64,000 nucleotides of DNA from positions 55,534-119,533 of the forward strand of contig MU867138.1 of NCBI GenBank assembly GCA_033725935.1, given 5' to 3'. The position numbers and the translations under genes were made by a program. Shown here in pieces: positions 11,249-26,714 of the stretch; positions within the stretch are counted from its first letter, which is position 1; every line of letters begins with the position of its first letter. The notes beneath the pieces are model-generated. The model had not been told where the DNA came from. It ran no database searches and saw only the letters and a list, made by a program, of their open reading frames with translations. This DNA comes from Cladorrhinum sp. PSN259. Taxonomy: Eukaryota > Ascomycota > Sordariomycetes > Sordariales > Podosporaceae.

Positions 11249-12234
11249 GTTGAACTTGCGGGATTCCTTTGGCCACCTTATGGCGACATGTTCCTTGACT
11301 GATTGCAAGCCGCGCTCGAGATGGACCGGGCAGCATGGGAAGCGCTGGTGAGTGGAGAGGTGTAACAACAAATCACCCAACTCTCACGGCGGCAATATGC
11401 GACCTAGCTTTGTCCCACTGAACGCCCAGGTGGAAATACCCGGCCCGGGGAGAAGCATGCGCCCGCTGGAAATCCATCCCAAACACGCCGAATTTGCAGA
11501 CCCAGATGGGTGTGATTCGGCCACCCAGGGAACTTTCTGTCAGCAACTCCGCCGGACGGACCAATGACCATCGTAAAATGCCTGTCCAAAGTACAGAGTT
11601 GATGATATTCTAACCTAATCGGGCAGGTACATGCCTTCCTTTGGGTTTAGCTCCAATCCAGCAACGTTACATGACTTGGGAACTTTTGAACTCTGTTCAA
11701 ACTCTTTTTTCTCATTCATGTGCGCTCTTCCTCTCAAGCAACAGATCTAGAAATCGACACCTCTACAGTGCAACATGCCCTGTGACACCATCACACCTTG
11801 CCAATCGTTGGAGCACACCCATCTCGTTATCTTTCAGTATCTCTCGCCATTAACGAATTCCAATACGGAACATGGGTGCACGAAGAGATGGGTGGCGCCA
11901 AGATGGAGATTGTTGGACCTTGTGACGTCGAGTCTCGAGTTTGGACGTCTGTGTCAACACGAATGAGCATCGAGTTTGTGATCATTTTCGCTTCCAAAGC
12001 CTCGGTGTAGGGTCACACAAGACACTACCGGTTAGCAACGCAAGATAGAGATGAAGCTGCATATCGCAGGCCTACAATCAGCGGTTTTGAGTAATTGCTC
12101 ACAGACTATCTATTATAATATCTCAAATACCTTCAGCTGTCAGGAGCAATCGGCCTATACCTCAATCCTCCCCCCACTCCCACCCCCACCTCCATCCTTT
12201 AAATACTTGAAGTCGTTATTTTCTCCTTGAAACC
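11249..12234. promoter_or_regulatory. Divergent intergenic region between sensor and deacetylase genes
   Basis: About 990 bases separate the two start codons. No coding frame is convincing. A TATA-like stretch (tttaaatac near 12199) lies about 30 bases before the deacetylase start codon, after a C-rich run at 12167-12196. Position suggests a shared control region for the two genes; specific operator sites were not identified. Confidence 0.5.
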
Positions 12235-13607
12235 ATGCCCTCTGTACTCAGTTCATCAACTCCCAAAGCAGGCATCACTAAATTTACCAACTGCCGATTG
12301 GTTCGAGGTGATTCTCTTGTTTGGGAAGATGTCTGGGTCAATTCTATCACCGGGAAGGTCCTCCAAAGCCAAGTTGCCTTTTACGATGATTTCATCACCC
12401 CGGACCAGATCATCAACCTCGGTGGTCGCATAGTGTCTCCAGGTTTTATTGACTGTCAGCTCAACGGAGCTTTCGGCTTCAACTTTTCTACTCTTATGGA
12501 GGACATGTCACGTTATGGGAAGTGTCTAAGAGACTTGAACAGAAAGCTTGTTCAAACCGGTGTCACATCATATGTCCCGACCATCACAAGCCAAACAAGT
12601 CATCTGTATCATCAGGTATTTTGGCACCTTTTGTCCAGAGTTTCATCTCAAGGATATTCTTACTGATATGCCTCTAGGCGCTCCCCTATCTCGCCCCTTC
12701 AGGCTCGTCCCGCATCGCCTCGGCCGGTTCCGAGTCACTAGGAGCTCACGTTGAAGGGCCATTTATTAGCCCAACAAAAAACGGGATTCACAATGTTTCT
12801 GTCCTACGCACTGCCACAACCTACGCAGAGATTGAAGATGTTTATGGTGCATCCAACGTAACGCCCGGCTCCGGCGAGTTGCCTATCAAAATGATTACCT
12901 GTGCCCCTGAACTCGACGGAATGACGTCTCAAATCATACCTCGTCTTCGGTCAAACGGCATCATAGTTTCCATTGGGCACTCCGAGGCAACATTCGAGGA
13001 AGCATCGGCTGCTGTCTCTGCCGGCGCCACCATGATCACTCATCTATTCAATGCGATGCGGCCATTGCACCACCGGAATCCTGGGATCTTTGGCGTGTTA
13101 GGCACTGTTATGGATGAGAACTCTCGGCGACCATATTTTGGTGTCATCTCTGATGGAATTCACCTGCATCCTACAACTGTAAAGATTGCTTGGAACGCCC
13201 ATCCCGATGGACTCATTCTCGTTACAGATGCCATGCATACCTTGGGGCTGCCGGATGGGAAGTATGAGTGGCAAAATGGCGACGGAATGGATTGGATTGT
13301 CAAGAGGGGAGGCGAGCTGATTCTGGAGGGGACTGAGACTATTGCTGGGAGTTCAATCAGTCTCATTGAGTGCGTCAATAACTTCTTGGACTGGACTGGG
13401 GCTTCGATACCGCAAGCTCTAAAGGCTGTTACGGCAACGCCTGCTGAGATGCTTGGGCTTCGGGGGATGAAGGGGACGCTGGACGCTGGAGCGGATGCGG
13501 ACCTGGTTGTGCTCTCAGAGCAGAGCGTTGGGGGGAGGAAACACTTGTGTGTGGATGAGGTATGGAAGTTTGGAACGAAGGTATTTGAAGAGGCAGCCAG
13601 TGAATAG
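12235..13607 (+). CDS. DAC1: N-acetylglucosamine-6-phosphate deacetylase
   Basis: This amidohydrolase removes the acetyl group from GlcNAc-6-phosphate, yielding glucosamine-6-phosphate for the deaminase. Exons 12235-12615 and 12678-13607 give 436 aa, close to the usual family length. Motifs are visible in order: SPGFIDCQLNGAFG, TGVTSYVPTITS, AHVEGPFISPTKNG (metal-binding Glu), SIGHSEATFEEA (metal His), THLFNAMRPLHHRNPG (metal His and substrate loop), FGVISDGIHLHP and LVTDAMHTLGLPDG with the catalytic Asp. The 62-base intron has a clean CAG|GTATTT donor, a TACTGAT branch-like site and a CTAG acceptor, in phase 0. The gene diverges from the sensor gene and completes the three-enzyme path in the cluster. 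Confidence 0.95.
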
Positions 13608-13910
13608 TGAATACTTGGCTTAGTATCTTTAGACAGCCCTCAGTTATAGATCGCATCATAAACTCGTATCTCTCGTTCAACAGTCAACAAAACTCTAAAC
13701 CAATCATTTGCAAATTAACTATCAGTTTAATCTTTTTTTTTATCGCTTGAACTTTGCCTTGTAAGCCGACAAGAATTTAAATTCATATTGCCATTTTAGA
13801 AACTAGCAACCAGCAACCAAGCGCTTTCCGCGGGCTTTAGCAACAGCAGACATAATGTAATCACCGCGGCTGCAAATTCATCAAACAAAGCAAAAATTGT
13901 CTGTCCTACA
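13608..13910. other. Spacer between deacetylase gene and tRNA-His
   Basis: This short AT-rich segment should hold the deacetylase 3' UTR and the 5' flank of the tRNA gene. No coding frame is supported. Confidence 0.5.
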
Positions 13911-14010
13911 GGGTGACTAGTCTAGTGGTCAGGACGCTTCGTTGTGGTTTCGATTTCATTCTCGATGCATGACGACCGAAGAAACCCCGGTTCGATTCCG
14001 GGGTCGCCCA
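13911..14010 (+). tRNA. tRNA-His (GTG) with 28-nt intron
   Basis: A full cloverleaf can be drawn. The acceptor stem is GGGTGAC/GTCGCCC, the D-arm runs GTC to GAC, the anticodon stem is CTTCG/CGAAG and the T-arm is CCGG-TTCGATT-CCGG extended by one pair. The discriminator is A. The loop TTGTGG...C places anticodon GTG at 13944-13946. A 28-base intron at 13948-13975 sits after position 37, the canonical site for nuclear tRNA introns. The segment CGTTGTGG is a hallmark of tRNA-His. The intron boundary could shift by one base. The extra 5' G of mature tRNA-His is not encoded, as expected in eukaryotes. Confidence 0.93.
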
Positions 14011-14340
14011 TCTTTTTTTTCCCCTCATATTTTCTACACTTCTTTTTTTTCTTCCTTCCGCTCCTTCTTCCTGTTTGGAAAGGGGGTTTTTTTTTTTTGT
14101 ACCCAGAACTTTATTGTAGATAGGAAAAAACAAACCTTGACAAAGATATCATCACCTATAGACTAAATAAACACGGCACTTAGGTATAAAAAGCAGATGT
14201 AAACATACATTTTCACCAAAAAAACCAGCGATGGAGAGAGAACCCCCCACAATATTTTTCTGTGGGATAAAAATAAAATCCATAAATATTTCTTTCATTA
14301 CACACATCATCATCATCATTATCACTACTTTCCCATCTCA
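14011..14340. other. Spacer between tRNA-His and ceramidase 3' end
   Basis: Immediately after the tRNA comes a T-rich run (14012-14018), a plausible Pol III terminator. The rest is low-complexity T- and A-rich DNA, probably ceramidase 3' UTR. No coding frame is supported. Confidence 0.5.
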
Positions 14341-16612
14341 TCAGACAAGAGTAAAACTATTACTGGTCCCCACAAACTCCTTTATGCTCCCAATCAGCGG
14401 CTTCGAGTCGCCGTAGTACTTGATCCTGTACGTGCCCGTCGCGTCCTCGGTCGGGCTCGTCTCCCAGCTGATCGTCACGCTGCTGTATCCCAGGGCGCCG
14501 TTGGTCCTCGTCCAAGTGAACACCAGCCTCCAGTCCTCGTCGCTCAGGACCTGCGTCCAGGTATTACTCCCGCTCTCCAGCTTCTCAACGGCAGCATAGG
14601 TTTTTTCCAGCCTCAGATTATTCCTGGGGTTCGCTCCGGTGAAGGTGGCATTGATGACGGCGCCGCGGGCGTACGACGGGGAAGGCTGCTTGGTCACCTG
14701 TCCGAAGCTCTGTCCGATCGGGGTATTGTCAAAGACGACGCCGGTGATGAAGCTCAAGCTCTTTTCGCGGTTATCAGGCGGCGAAGGGCCGGCGGGCGGA
14801 GCGCCAGACGCCGACGGTGCCAGATAAGGAAGAGCGCTGACGGTGAGGTTGATGTAAGCCGGCAGGGTCCACTGCCCGTACATGGTGCTCGCGCCCTCGT
14901 ATCTCTGAATGGCGTACTCCTCCGGCGTGGTGATGTAGTGCGAATACGTGTTCGCCGGTCCGCCGATGACCACGTACGGCTCGACCCCGCCGGTCAGGGA
15001 CAGCTGAGACGCAGCAGCCTTGACTGCGTTGCGCCAGCGGCGGCCGGCCATGGTTGACGCTTCTCCTGGGGAAACAATAATGAGGAACTGCCCGACGCGG
15101 AAGGATTGCACGTCGACGATGTTGGGTGACCAGGCGTAAGGTGTTTCCATCTCCCCGACGTCGAGAAGAATTGGCTTGGGAGCCTGGCAGGCTTTTTGAG
15201 CTGGGCTGGGTACTCTGAGCAGACCGCCAACGACGGACCAAAACGGGTTGTTGGGTGCGCCCGAGTCGCCTTGGGTGAAGTCAAAGGCGCCGGGCCAGTC
15301 CGAGGTGCCGGCAGCAAAGGAGTGGCCCAGGGCTGCAGGACAAGTCTGAACTTGGGTGCCGTTCGGCAAGCTGAAGGTGTAGTACCGCATGTCCTGATAG
15401 TAATGGAAGGACTTGACGGTCGGGCCCGTGACCGGAGTCGAACTAGATGACAGGGAGTTATAAAGGGACTTTGCGCCAGAGAACTGCTTAGATGCAATGT
15501 CGTAGCAGCTGGAAACACCCAAGTCTAGCTTGTAGAAGAAGGGACCACGGCCGTGGCACGACTGAGATTTGCCATCAGCGCAAGTGCTGGTCTGGAAGTC
15601 GCACTGCTGCCCGGAACCATCGTCACACCACGCGCCCAATGTGTTGGGGCTGGTGTCGCCCACGTTGGCCTGAGAGAAGCCGGCAACGAAGCCATCCGCT
15701 GCGAGGCTGTCTCCCTTGACTGACTTTTCGAACAGATAGGCTGCCAGTCCCTTGTTGTCGCCAGTGACGTGCGTGTTATTTCCCAGCATGGATGTGGGAT
15801 GGACGGGAAACCAGGTGAGCACGCCAATATTCTTGCCGTCCGATGCACGCTTGAATCTCAGCAGAGTCAAGGTCTTGTCGACGCTGTCATCACCATACTG
15901 GGCCCTCTCGGACTCGGGGTTGGCGAGGTAAGCGTACAAGCTGCGGTTGATGTTGGCATCCTCCACTCTCGTGGTACCAAAGTCAAGAGTTCCCTGGAAG
16001 AAGAGTTTAGCTGGTATCCTCGCCAAGTTACACGAGTTTGTTACACACCTCCTGAAGCGACTCGTGAGCCTTCTTGATAGACAGCACGGCACCGTCTACG
16101 ATAGCCTTGTACGACTGCTTATCGAAGCCCAGGCTTGTAATTTGCGGAAGCAGGTAATTGAACCACGCGCCTGGGCCGCTGTGAGAGTGCGTACCGGTTA
16201 TGGCAATGTTTGACCGCCCATAAACCGAGTATGCCGAGCCGAGAGCTGCGACGCCCTCCAGGATGCCTCTGCGAACAGCGGTATCTCCGGATTGCGTGTC
16301 CAAGATGACGTAGACGAAGCGGTTGCTGGGATTGTTAACCTCGCCAATGATAAAGGCACGTGAGTAGATGCGCTGGCGCACGCCACTTCCAACCTGCTCG
16401 CTGTTGGCATAGCCGGCAAAGTTGATCTCGACCACGGGGCCGGTGATGTCTGCTTTTCCTACACCGAGCAAATACCTGTCACCAGCAGCAGCAGCGGCTC
16501 TGGGCTTAGACTGAGGACCGGGAAATGCAGAGCCGAGCTGGACAAAGCCCAAAAGAGCCAAGAAAAGGAAGGTCAAGGTTGACATGATGGAGGAGGATGA
16601 TGAAGGGGCCAT
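14341..16612 (-). CDS. Neutral ceramidase, secreted
   Basis: This enzyme hydrolyses ceramide to sphingoid base and fatty acid in the secretory pathway or outside the cell. Exons are 16612-16049 and 15993-14341, giving 738 aa, near the family norm. ATG 16612 has good context (gccATGgcc), and a signal peptide follows (hydrophobic stretch STLTFLFLALLGFVQLGSA). Family motifs include YLLGVGKADITGPVVEINFAGYA at the mature N-terminus, YVILDTQSGD, the metal-ligand segment ITGTHSHSGPGAW, and FSQANVGDTSPN, which contains the nucleophilic Ser of neutral ceramidases. The C-terminal immunoglobulin-like domain is present to the end (SVTISWETSPTEDATGTYRIKYYGD). The 55-base intron joins LQE to GTLDFGTTR in phase 0. 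The gene is intact; nothing around it suggests a pathway partner. Confidence 0.94.
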
Positions 16613-19600
16613 GGCTCTCTCCTTCACCTAGAAGTTCCCTATGTTGTTAAAAATGGAAGGGACTTCAGCAGAAAGGGGTCGAGGGCCAGGTGAGGTGAGG
16701 GAGCCCTCTTTTACACGGCTCGCGATGAGGATGTCGTAGACTATTTAACCTGTTGAAAGGCCCAAGGACATCTCATCTCCTAGTGTCGGGCCCTGGTCAA
16801 AAGAAACACACATCCCTCCCAAAAGATAAATAGCGTGGCAACGGGACGACAGGTCTACCAGCACCGCGAGGTAGGATTTGGTATCAAAGTTGGCAAGAAT
16901 CATGGCCGATCGGTCATGATATCCTTTTGTGATCGATGACCCCATGTTCTCAATGTAACCCAGCAGTGTTACTAGTGTAGAGTGGTACATGTATGTACAT
17001 GCTTGGCTTTTCCCACTTGCGGGACGCAGCGTGCCTTGGAAAAACATTCAATAACAGGAACAACAGGGCACTTGTCGTGGACCAGTCGGCCAGTCGACCT
17101 TTGGGATGGGATAATCTCGGTGCTCATTGATCGTCAGGAACATTGCGCTAATATACATCCTTTGCGGAGGCCACTCCGGTCTGTGGCCTGTGGCCTTCAG
17201 CGCATGAACCACGAGATAGCCTAATCAATCTTCTGTGTAACCACCCGAGTGTGCATCCAGAGCAAACTAGGAGTACGACTGTGACTTGACTGCTTGTCCC
17301 CGTGGGCTAGTAATGCGAGATTGCATCACAAGGTCGAGTTTCCCGGTCGAGATGTCCCATTGGGTTCAGGCGTAGGCAATAATAAAACCATTGTGTTTCC
17401 TTTTCCGCCGTGTAAGTCGCAGTCAGGTTGCGGGGGAGGACCAGCTGTGCTTGTAATGACGTCGCAGCCGCCAACCCTATAATGGAGCGTCACGCGGCGA
17501 TGCCATTGGGCGGTCGGCCGTTACTTTGAGAAATCAGAGATATCGCTTGTTTGCAACTTGACTGAGATTGGTTGTTGCCCGAATTGCGGCTTCGGGGGAC
17601 TTTGTGAGCCGTTGGGCCAACCAGGTCGCTGGATCGCACCATCTCATTCCTTGGATCATCAAATGCAGGGGAATCATCGTCAGGTACCGGCACCTGAAAA
17701 TTTCCTTAGCGCGGGGCTACAATCTTAAAAAAACATTGCCACCCGTTTGGAATCTCTGTGTCTCTCTCGGCTCTGATACTTGTACATACTACTCAACATC
17801 CTTTTGATGGGATGGGGCGGATATGCTGGAAAAAGAGCGGGTGGAGACGGATGGACGACGGGACGGGGAGAGTGGTGAGCGAATGCAACACGGTCAGAGC
17901 GGCCGGTTAGGACCCCTGCGCAAAGTAAGGTTAGCCACATGATAACCCTAACCCGGTCGCGTGAACGGTTGTAACCTGCTCCTCAACCACCATCCCCCAA
18001 CATTGTTAGTCAAACGCTAAGTTTGCGGGGGTTGTAGTGTACATGGGCGCCCCGCCCAGCGAATTCCCCTGGGGATTTGTATTTATTCAAAGTGTCCACC
18101 ATATCCCATCTCAGATTTAAGCAGATAGGGAACTTAAAGCCTACCGTTGCAAAAAATCTATCTCTCGAACAAGACAATACTTTCTGACTGTAAAGGGTAT
18201 CAAAAGCATGATTGTTGAGCCCGCTATCCATCCGCCCGGCCCTCATTGCCAACGAGCCCATGTAATCTAGATACCACACACGGATATAATCCCATAATAC
18301 ATCATACATACAACAGCCAAGGCACCCCTACTTCTGCTCCTGTTCAACTAAACACCTCCCTTTTTCCTCTGCCACCCTTTGTCACAACCACCTATCCATA
18401 CTTCAACTTTTGATCGACCCTGCCCCGAATCCCGCCCCATCAGACGTCCCACCCAGCTCCCAAACACTGATTCACAAGTCCTTCCAGTAGACTTACCAAC
18501 CAGTCCACCGCCCTAATCACCACCACCACCACTGTTAAAAGCACTGGAGCACAAGTAGCCCTTTTCCTACCCTTCCTCGCACCCTATGATGTCCGGTCCC
18601 AGACCCCAAGGGGAAGGGGAATAGGCATCTCCAAATAACAACCAAGAAAATTCGCCAGATATGTCCTTACGCTCCCTGATAAAGACAAATAAGAAAAACG
18701 ATTCCCAGCCATTTGCTATGCTAAAGCCTAAACCCCATTTCCCATCTGCTCACCAAGCAAATGAAAATATGAACAGAATGCCCCCGGAACTAATCGTAAC
18801 AGGATCATAGAACCAAAAACCCCTTCTTAAAAGAACAAAATTCTAAAACGCCGTGTTTCTCGCGTGCCTTTGAAATGGCTGAAAGGACCAAGAAAATGAA
18901 TAAAAAACAAGACTGGTGTAATGTTCCCTCCCGCTTCCAACCCTGTTCTTCGCAATGGATCTTGTCTCATCGACTTTCCGTTGCTATGCATAATCGGCCA
19001 TCAAAAAGCACCCTTCCGTGTCTTCCCTTCCAGAATATGAAGGAGAAAATATAAAACTTTTCCTTTTACCGGTTTCCCTTGATCCCCACCTCCAAAACAA
19101 AACACGATGAGATCGTTATCAAAAACAAACGACAAGAAAAAAACAGCCCTATAATTACCCTGAGCCTGTGCTCACATACAAAACAACGGCTCGCTCGCTA
19201 CAGCCTCCCCGCTTAACTCCTTTCTGTCAAGTCTGTCTTCTTCTCCATTGTCTGAGGTGATGATGTTGTGTAGTGATAAGATATACAAATAGGTGTCTCA
19301 TGGGGAAGCTGAGGTTTGTGTGTAAGCGTGGGTGCGTGATTATTGGTCCTGTGGTGGTATCTTCGTCCATGGTATCAAAAAAATATTCGAAAAAAGAAGT
19401 AAAGCCACGATTTCTACCTCCTTTTTGTTTTCCCCGTGGTTTCCGTCGCTAGGACTGTGTCCAATGCTGATGCTGATGCTGGATGCTGAATGGTTGATAT
19501 GTGATGTCTGTGCGCCATCTCCGGAAAGAAACTGTCTACTTATAAAGTCGGTCGATCCATTCCTTGCCCTGCGGGTATCCATGGTATGTTAGCCGTTTTC

Positions 19601-19626
19601 TTTGTTGAGCCTCGCACGGTTTGTTT
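16613..19626. other. Intergenic region, 3.0 kb
   Basis: This holds the ceramidase promoter at its left end and probably the CAF40 3' UTR at its right end. Open frames here are short, lie on both strands and lack recognisable motifs. A double telomere-like unit (aaccctaaccc) occurs at 17943-17953. The stretch 18300-19200 is AC-rich and low in coding character. I find no gene I can support. Confidence 0.45.
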
Positions 19627-20980
19627 TCAAATTCCAAGTTGGCCAGCGGTGGGTTCGACTACATTATCGGATAGGTTGATCAGAAGCTGGGCCAAGCAGC
19701 GCTTGGTTGCCGCATCATCCCGGAGTACAGCAGAGAAGGTATGATCCCGGAGTGGTTCTGGAAGACACTGGCGGAGCGCTTCGCGCGCCCTCGCGTTATC
19801 GCTGAGTCTGCCATGACATTATACGTTAATATCAACCTCATTTCCTCGCAGCAAGAAATGACCCACCTGAGGAAACATCTAACAACGTGTTTCAGGAGCC
19901 TAGCTGTTTGCTGTTCAACCAATTGAGAAACCATGTTACTAAGCACTGTCCCAACGGCGTAAAACCTTTCATAGGTCGCACAGATGTAATTGAGACCATT
20001 GTCATCAAGCAAGATCTTTTGAACGATGAAGATGGCAACGGTCTTGCTAAGTTCGGATCCGGTTTCCATGATTCTGAGACAGAGTGGGATGATCTCGGTA
20101 GTAAGGAGGAAGTTGATGACCTCTGATGAGTCGTTTTTCACGAGAGCACCAATGACGCCTAGCGAAGTCAAGCGAAGATATTCAAACGGCCGTGACTTGG
20201 ATGTAGTGTTGAGAAACGGGTACAAGAAGAGAGGAATGTGTGCTGCAACGGCAAGTCAGCAAGAGAGAAGGATAATTTTCGATGCCAACCGATGCTCACC
20301 ATTGAGGAACAAAGTACGTGTTTCATTGTGAGATGCCACGCACTGCAGCAGAGCCAATGCATTGCACACCCTGTTAGAGGCGGCTGCCGTGAGCTGCGAC
20401 GGACTGAGGAGGGTGTACACGCTGATAATTTCCTGAAGAAGAGATGTCATGACTCCTGAAGACGGAATTGTGTTAGCAAACGCAGAGAGCAAAGGGGATG
20501 CTGACGAGAAATAAATGCATATAACAGCAAAGCACAAAGAGTATTACAAGGCAGAGGGAAGCAAGTTGAAGGCGAGAAGATGACAAGACAAGAAAACAGC
20601 ATAGTCATACCAAACGAGTGCCACAAGATCAAAGCTAACTCGGGAACCTGTTCGCGCTTCTTGCTCAGTTCCAGCAACGCAGCCTCGCGTGTATTCTCAT
20701 TCAGGAGATCAGCAATATACTGCAGTGTGCGTCTGTTGTCCTCGGATACTGACGGCTCGAGTGAGTTGTCTTGGGCATGGGTCTGGGCCAGTGCGTTGAC
20801 GCTATTGTGGGTGCCGGCGATGCGGTTGTAGTGCTGCTGCTGGGCAACATTCGCAGCAGCAGCAGCAGCCTGAGCATGCTGGCCCAGCTGGTGATGGGAT
20901 GTCTGCTGTTGGTGCAGCCAGGCAGCAGAGTCGGCCTGGGTGTATTGGTGGTGTCCGTAGACGTGCGGGTTGGACATCAT
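19627..20980 (-). CDS. CAF40: CCR4-NOT subunit CAF40/RCD1 (CNOT9 family)
   Basis: CAF40/CNOT9 is the armadillo-repeat subunit of the CCR4-NOT deadenylase complex and binds Trp-rich partners. Exons are 20980-20611, 20455-20300, 20242-19867 and 19807-19627, giving 360 aa. After an N-terminal extension rich in Gln, His and Ala (residues about 1-70), the conserved core starts at DNRRTLQYIADLLNENTREAALLELSKKRE. It continues with ASNRVCNALALLQCVASHNETR, EYLRLTSLGVIGALVKND, AIFIVQKILLDDNGLNYICATYERF and, across the last intron, LRLSDNARAREALRQCLP. The core is nearly complete and very conserved. The last exon ends PTAGQLGI and would be missed without splicing. The poly-Gln/Ala head is the variable part in fungi. 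Confidence 0.95.
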
Positions 20981-21094
20981 CTTTGCGGCAGGACTGTCGT
21001 CGGATTTCGCAGGATTTCGCAGACTCGGCGGGGTTCGTTGACACGGTCGCGTGGTGCAGATTAAGGTAGCAGAAAGGTAAGGTTGGTACCTATG

Positions 21095-21126
<32 letters not shown>

Positions 21127-21917
21127 GTAGCCGTTGGGATGTATGTCGGTGAGAAGGAGGTTATTTGTCACTAGGCTTTCGAGAACGGGTACTAGAATGC
21201 AGAAGCGCCAGGCTGAGAGTCATGAAGCAGAGTTGTTCGAGTTTCTTGGCGTGGGTTTATTATTATATTTTTTGGTAAGATGGTTCGCCGAATGGCGGTC
21301 TCGAATCGGGAGCTGTCGCGGTGCAGTGCAGCGGAGTGGGTGAGGTGATGGAACCGATGAGGTGCAAAAGCTTCTGAGAGTTGGCGCACTTGCTCTGCGA
21401 AGGTCAACTCTGGAGGTGGGTGGGCGTGGATCGCCGAGCAGCAGCGCCCTGGTCGTTGCAGTCAGAAGCCGCACTGAAATCGGCACCCGAAGGAGCGCAC
21501 AGACCAAGCGAGGAGTGGGGAGAACTCTGGGGGAAACTCTTGGAAGATGATTGGAAGATGGGCTCATCCCTGCTTGAGGCCTGTGCTTTCATTCTTCAGA
21601 AACCCGTGTCTTGGCATTTCTTTTATTCTTGTTTCTTTTGGTGCAACGGCCGGAGAAACCCTTCCGTGTGAAACTCGGCGAGATTCATCCCAAGCATTCT
21701 GTCATCCAAACTCCGGAGTCAATTCGTCTAAACTACATATACATAAAAAAAAATACAACCAAAAAGTGGCCCTGCGTCAATGCCTGATGCGGGCATGTAG
21801 AAGAAAAGAAACACCTGCCCGACCGTCTATCTGCGACCCCTGGGATATCTATCTATTGCTTCAAATAACAACCTCGAAACGCCGTATTCCCAATGCTATT
21901 GATGATGAGTTTCCTAC
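20981..21917. other. Intergenic region upstream of CAF40
   Basis: This holds the CAF40 5' flank and the 3' flank of the repeat-protein gene. A CAG/CTG-rich run lies at 21097-21126, probably within the CAF40 leader. GC-rich sequence at 21350-21550 gives overlapping open frames on both strands without motifs, so no gene is called. Confidence 0.45.
21097..21126. repeat. CAG/CTG-type microsatellite
   Basis: A run of imperfect CAG/CGG triplets ends in about six perfect CAG units. It lies about 115-145 bases upstream of the CAF40 start codon, so it may be transcribed in the leader. Confidence 0.8.
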
Positions 21918-26714
<4,797 letters not shown>

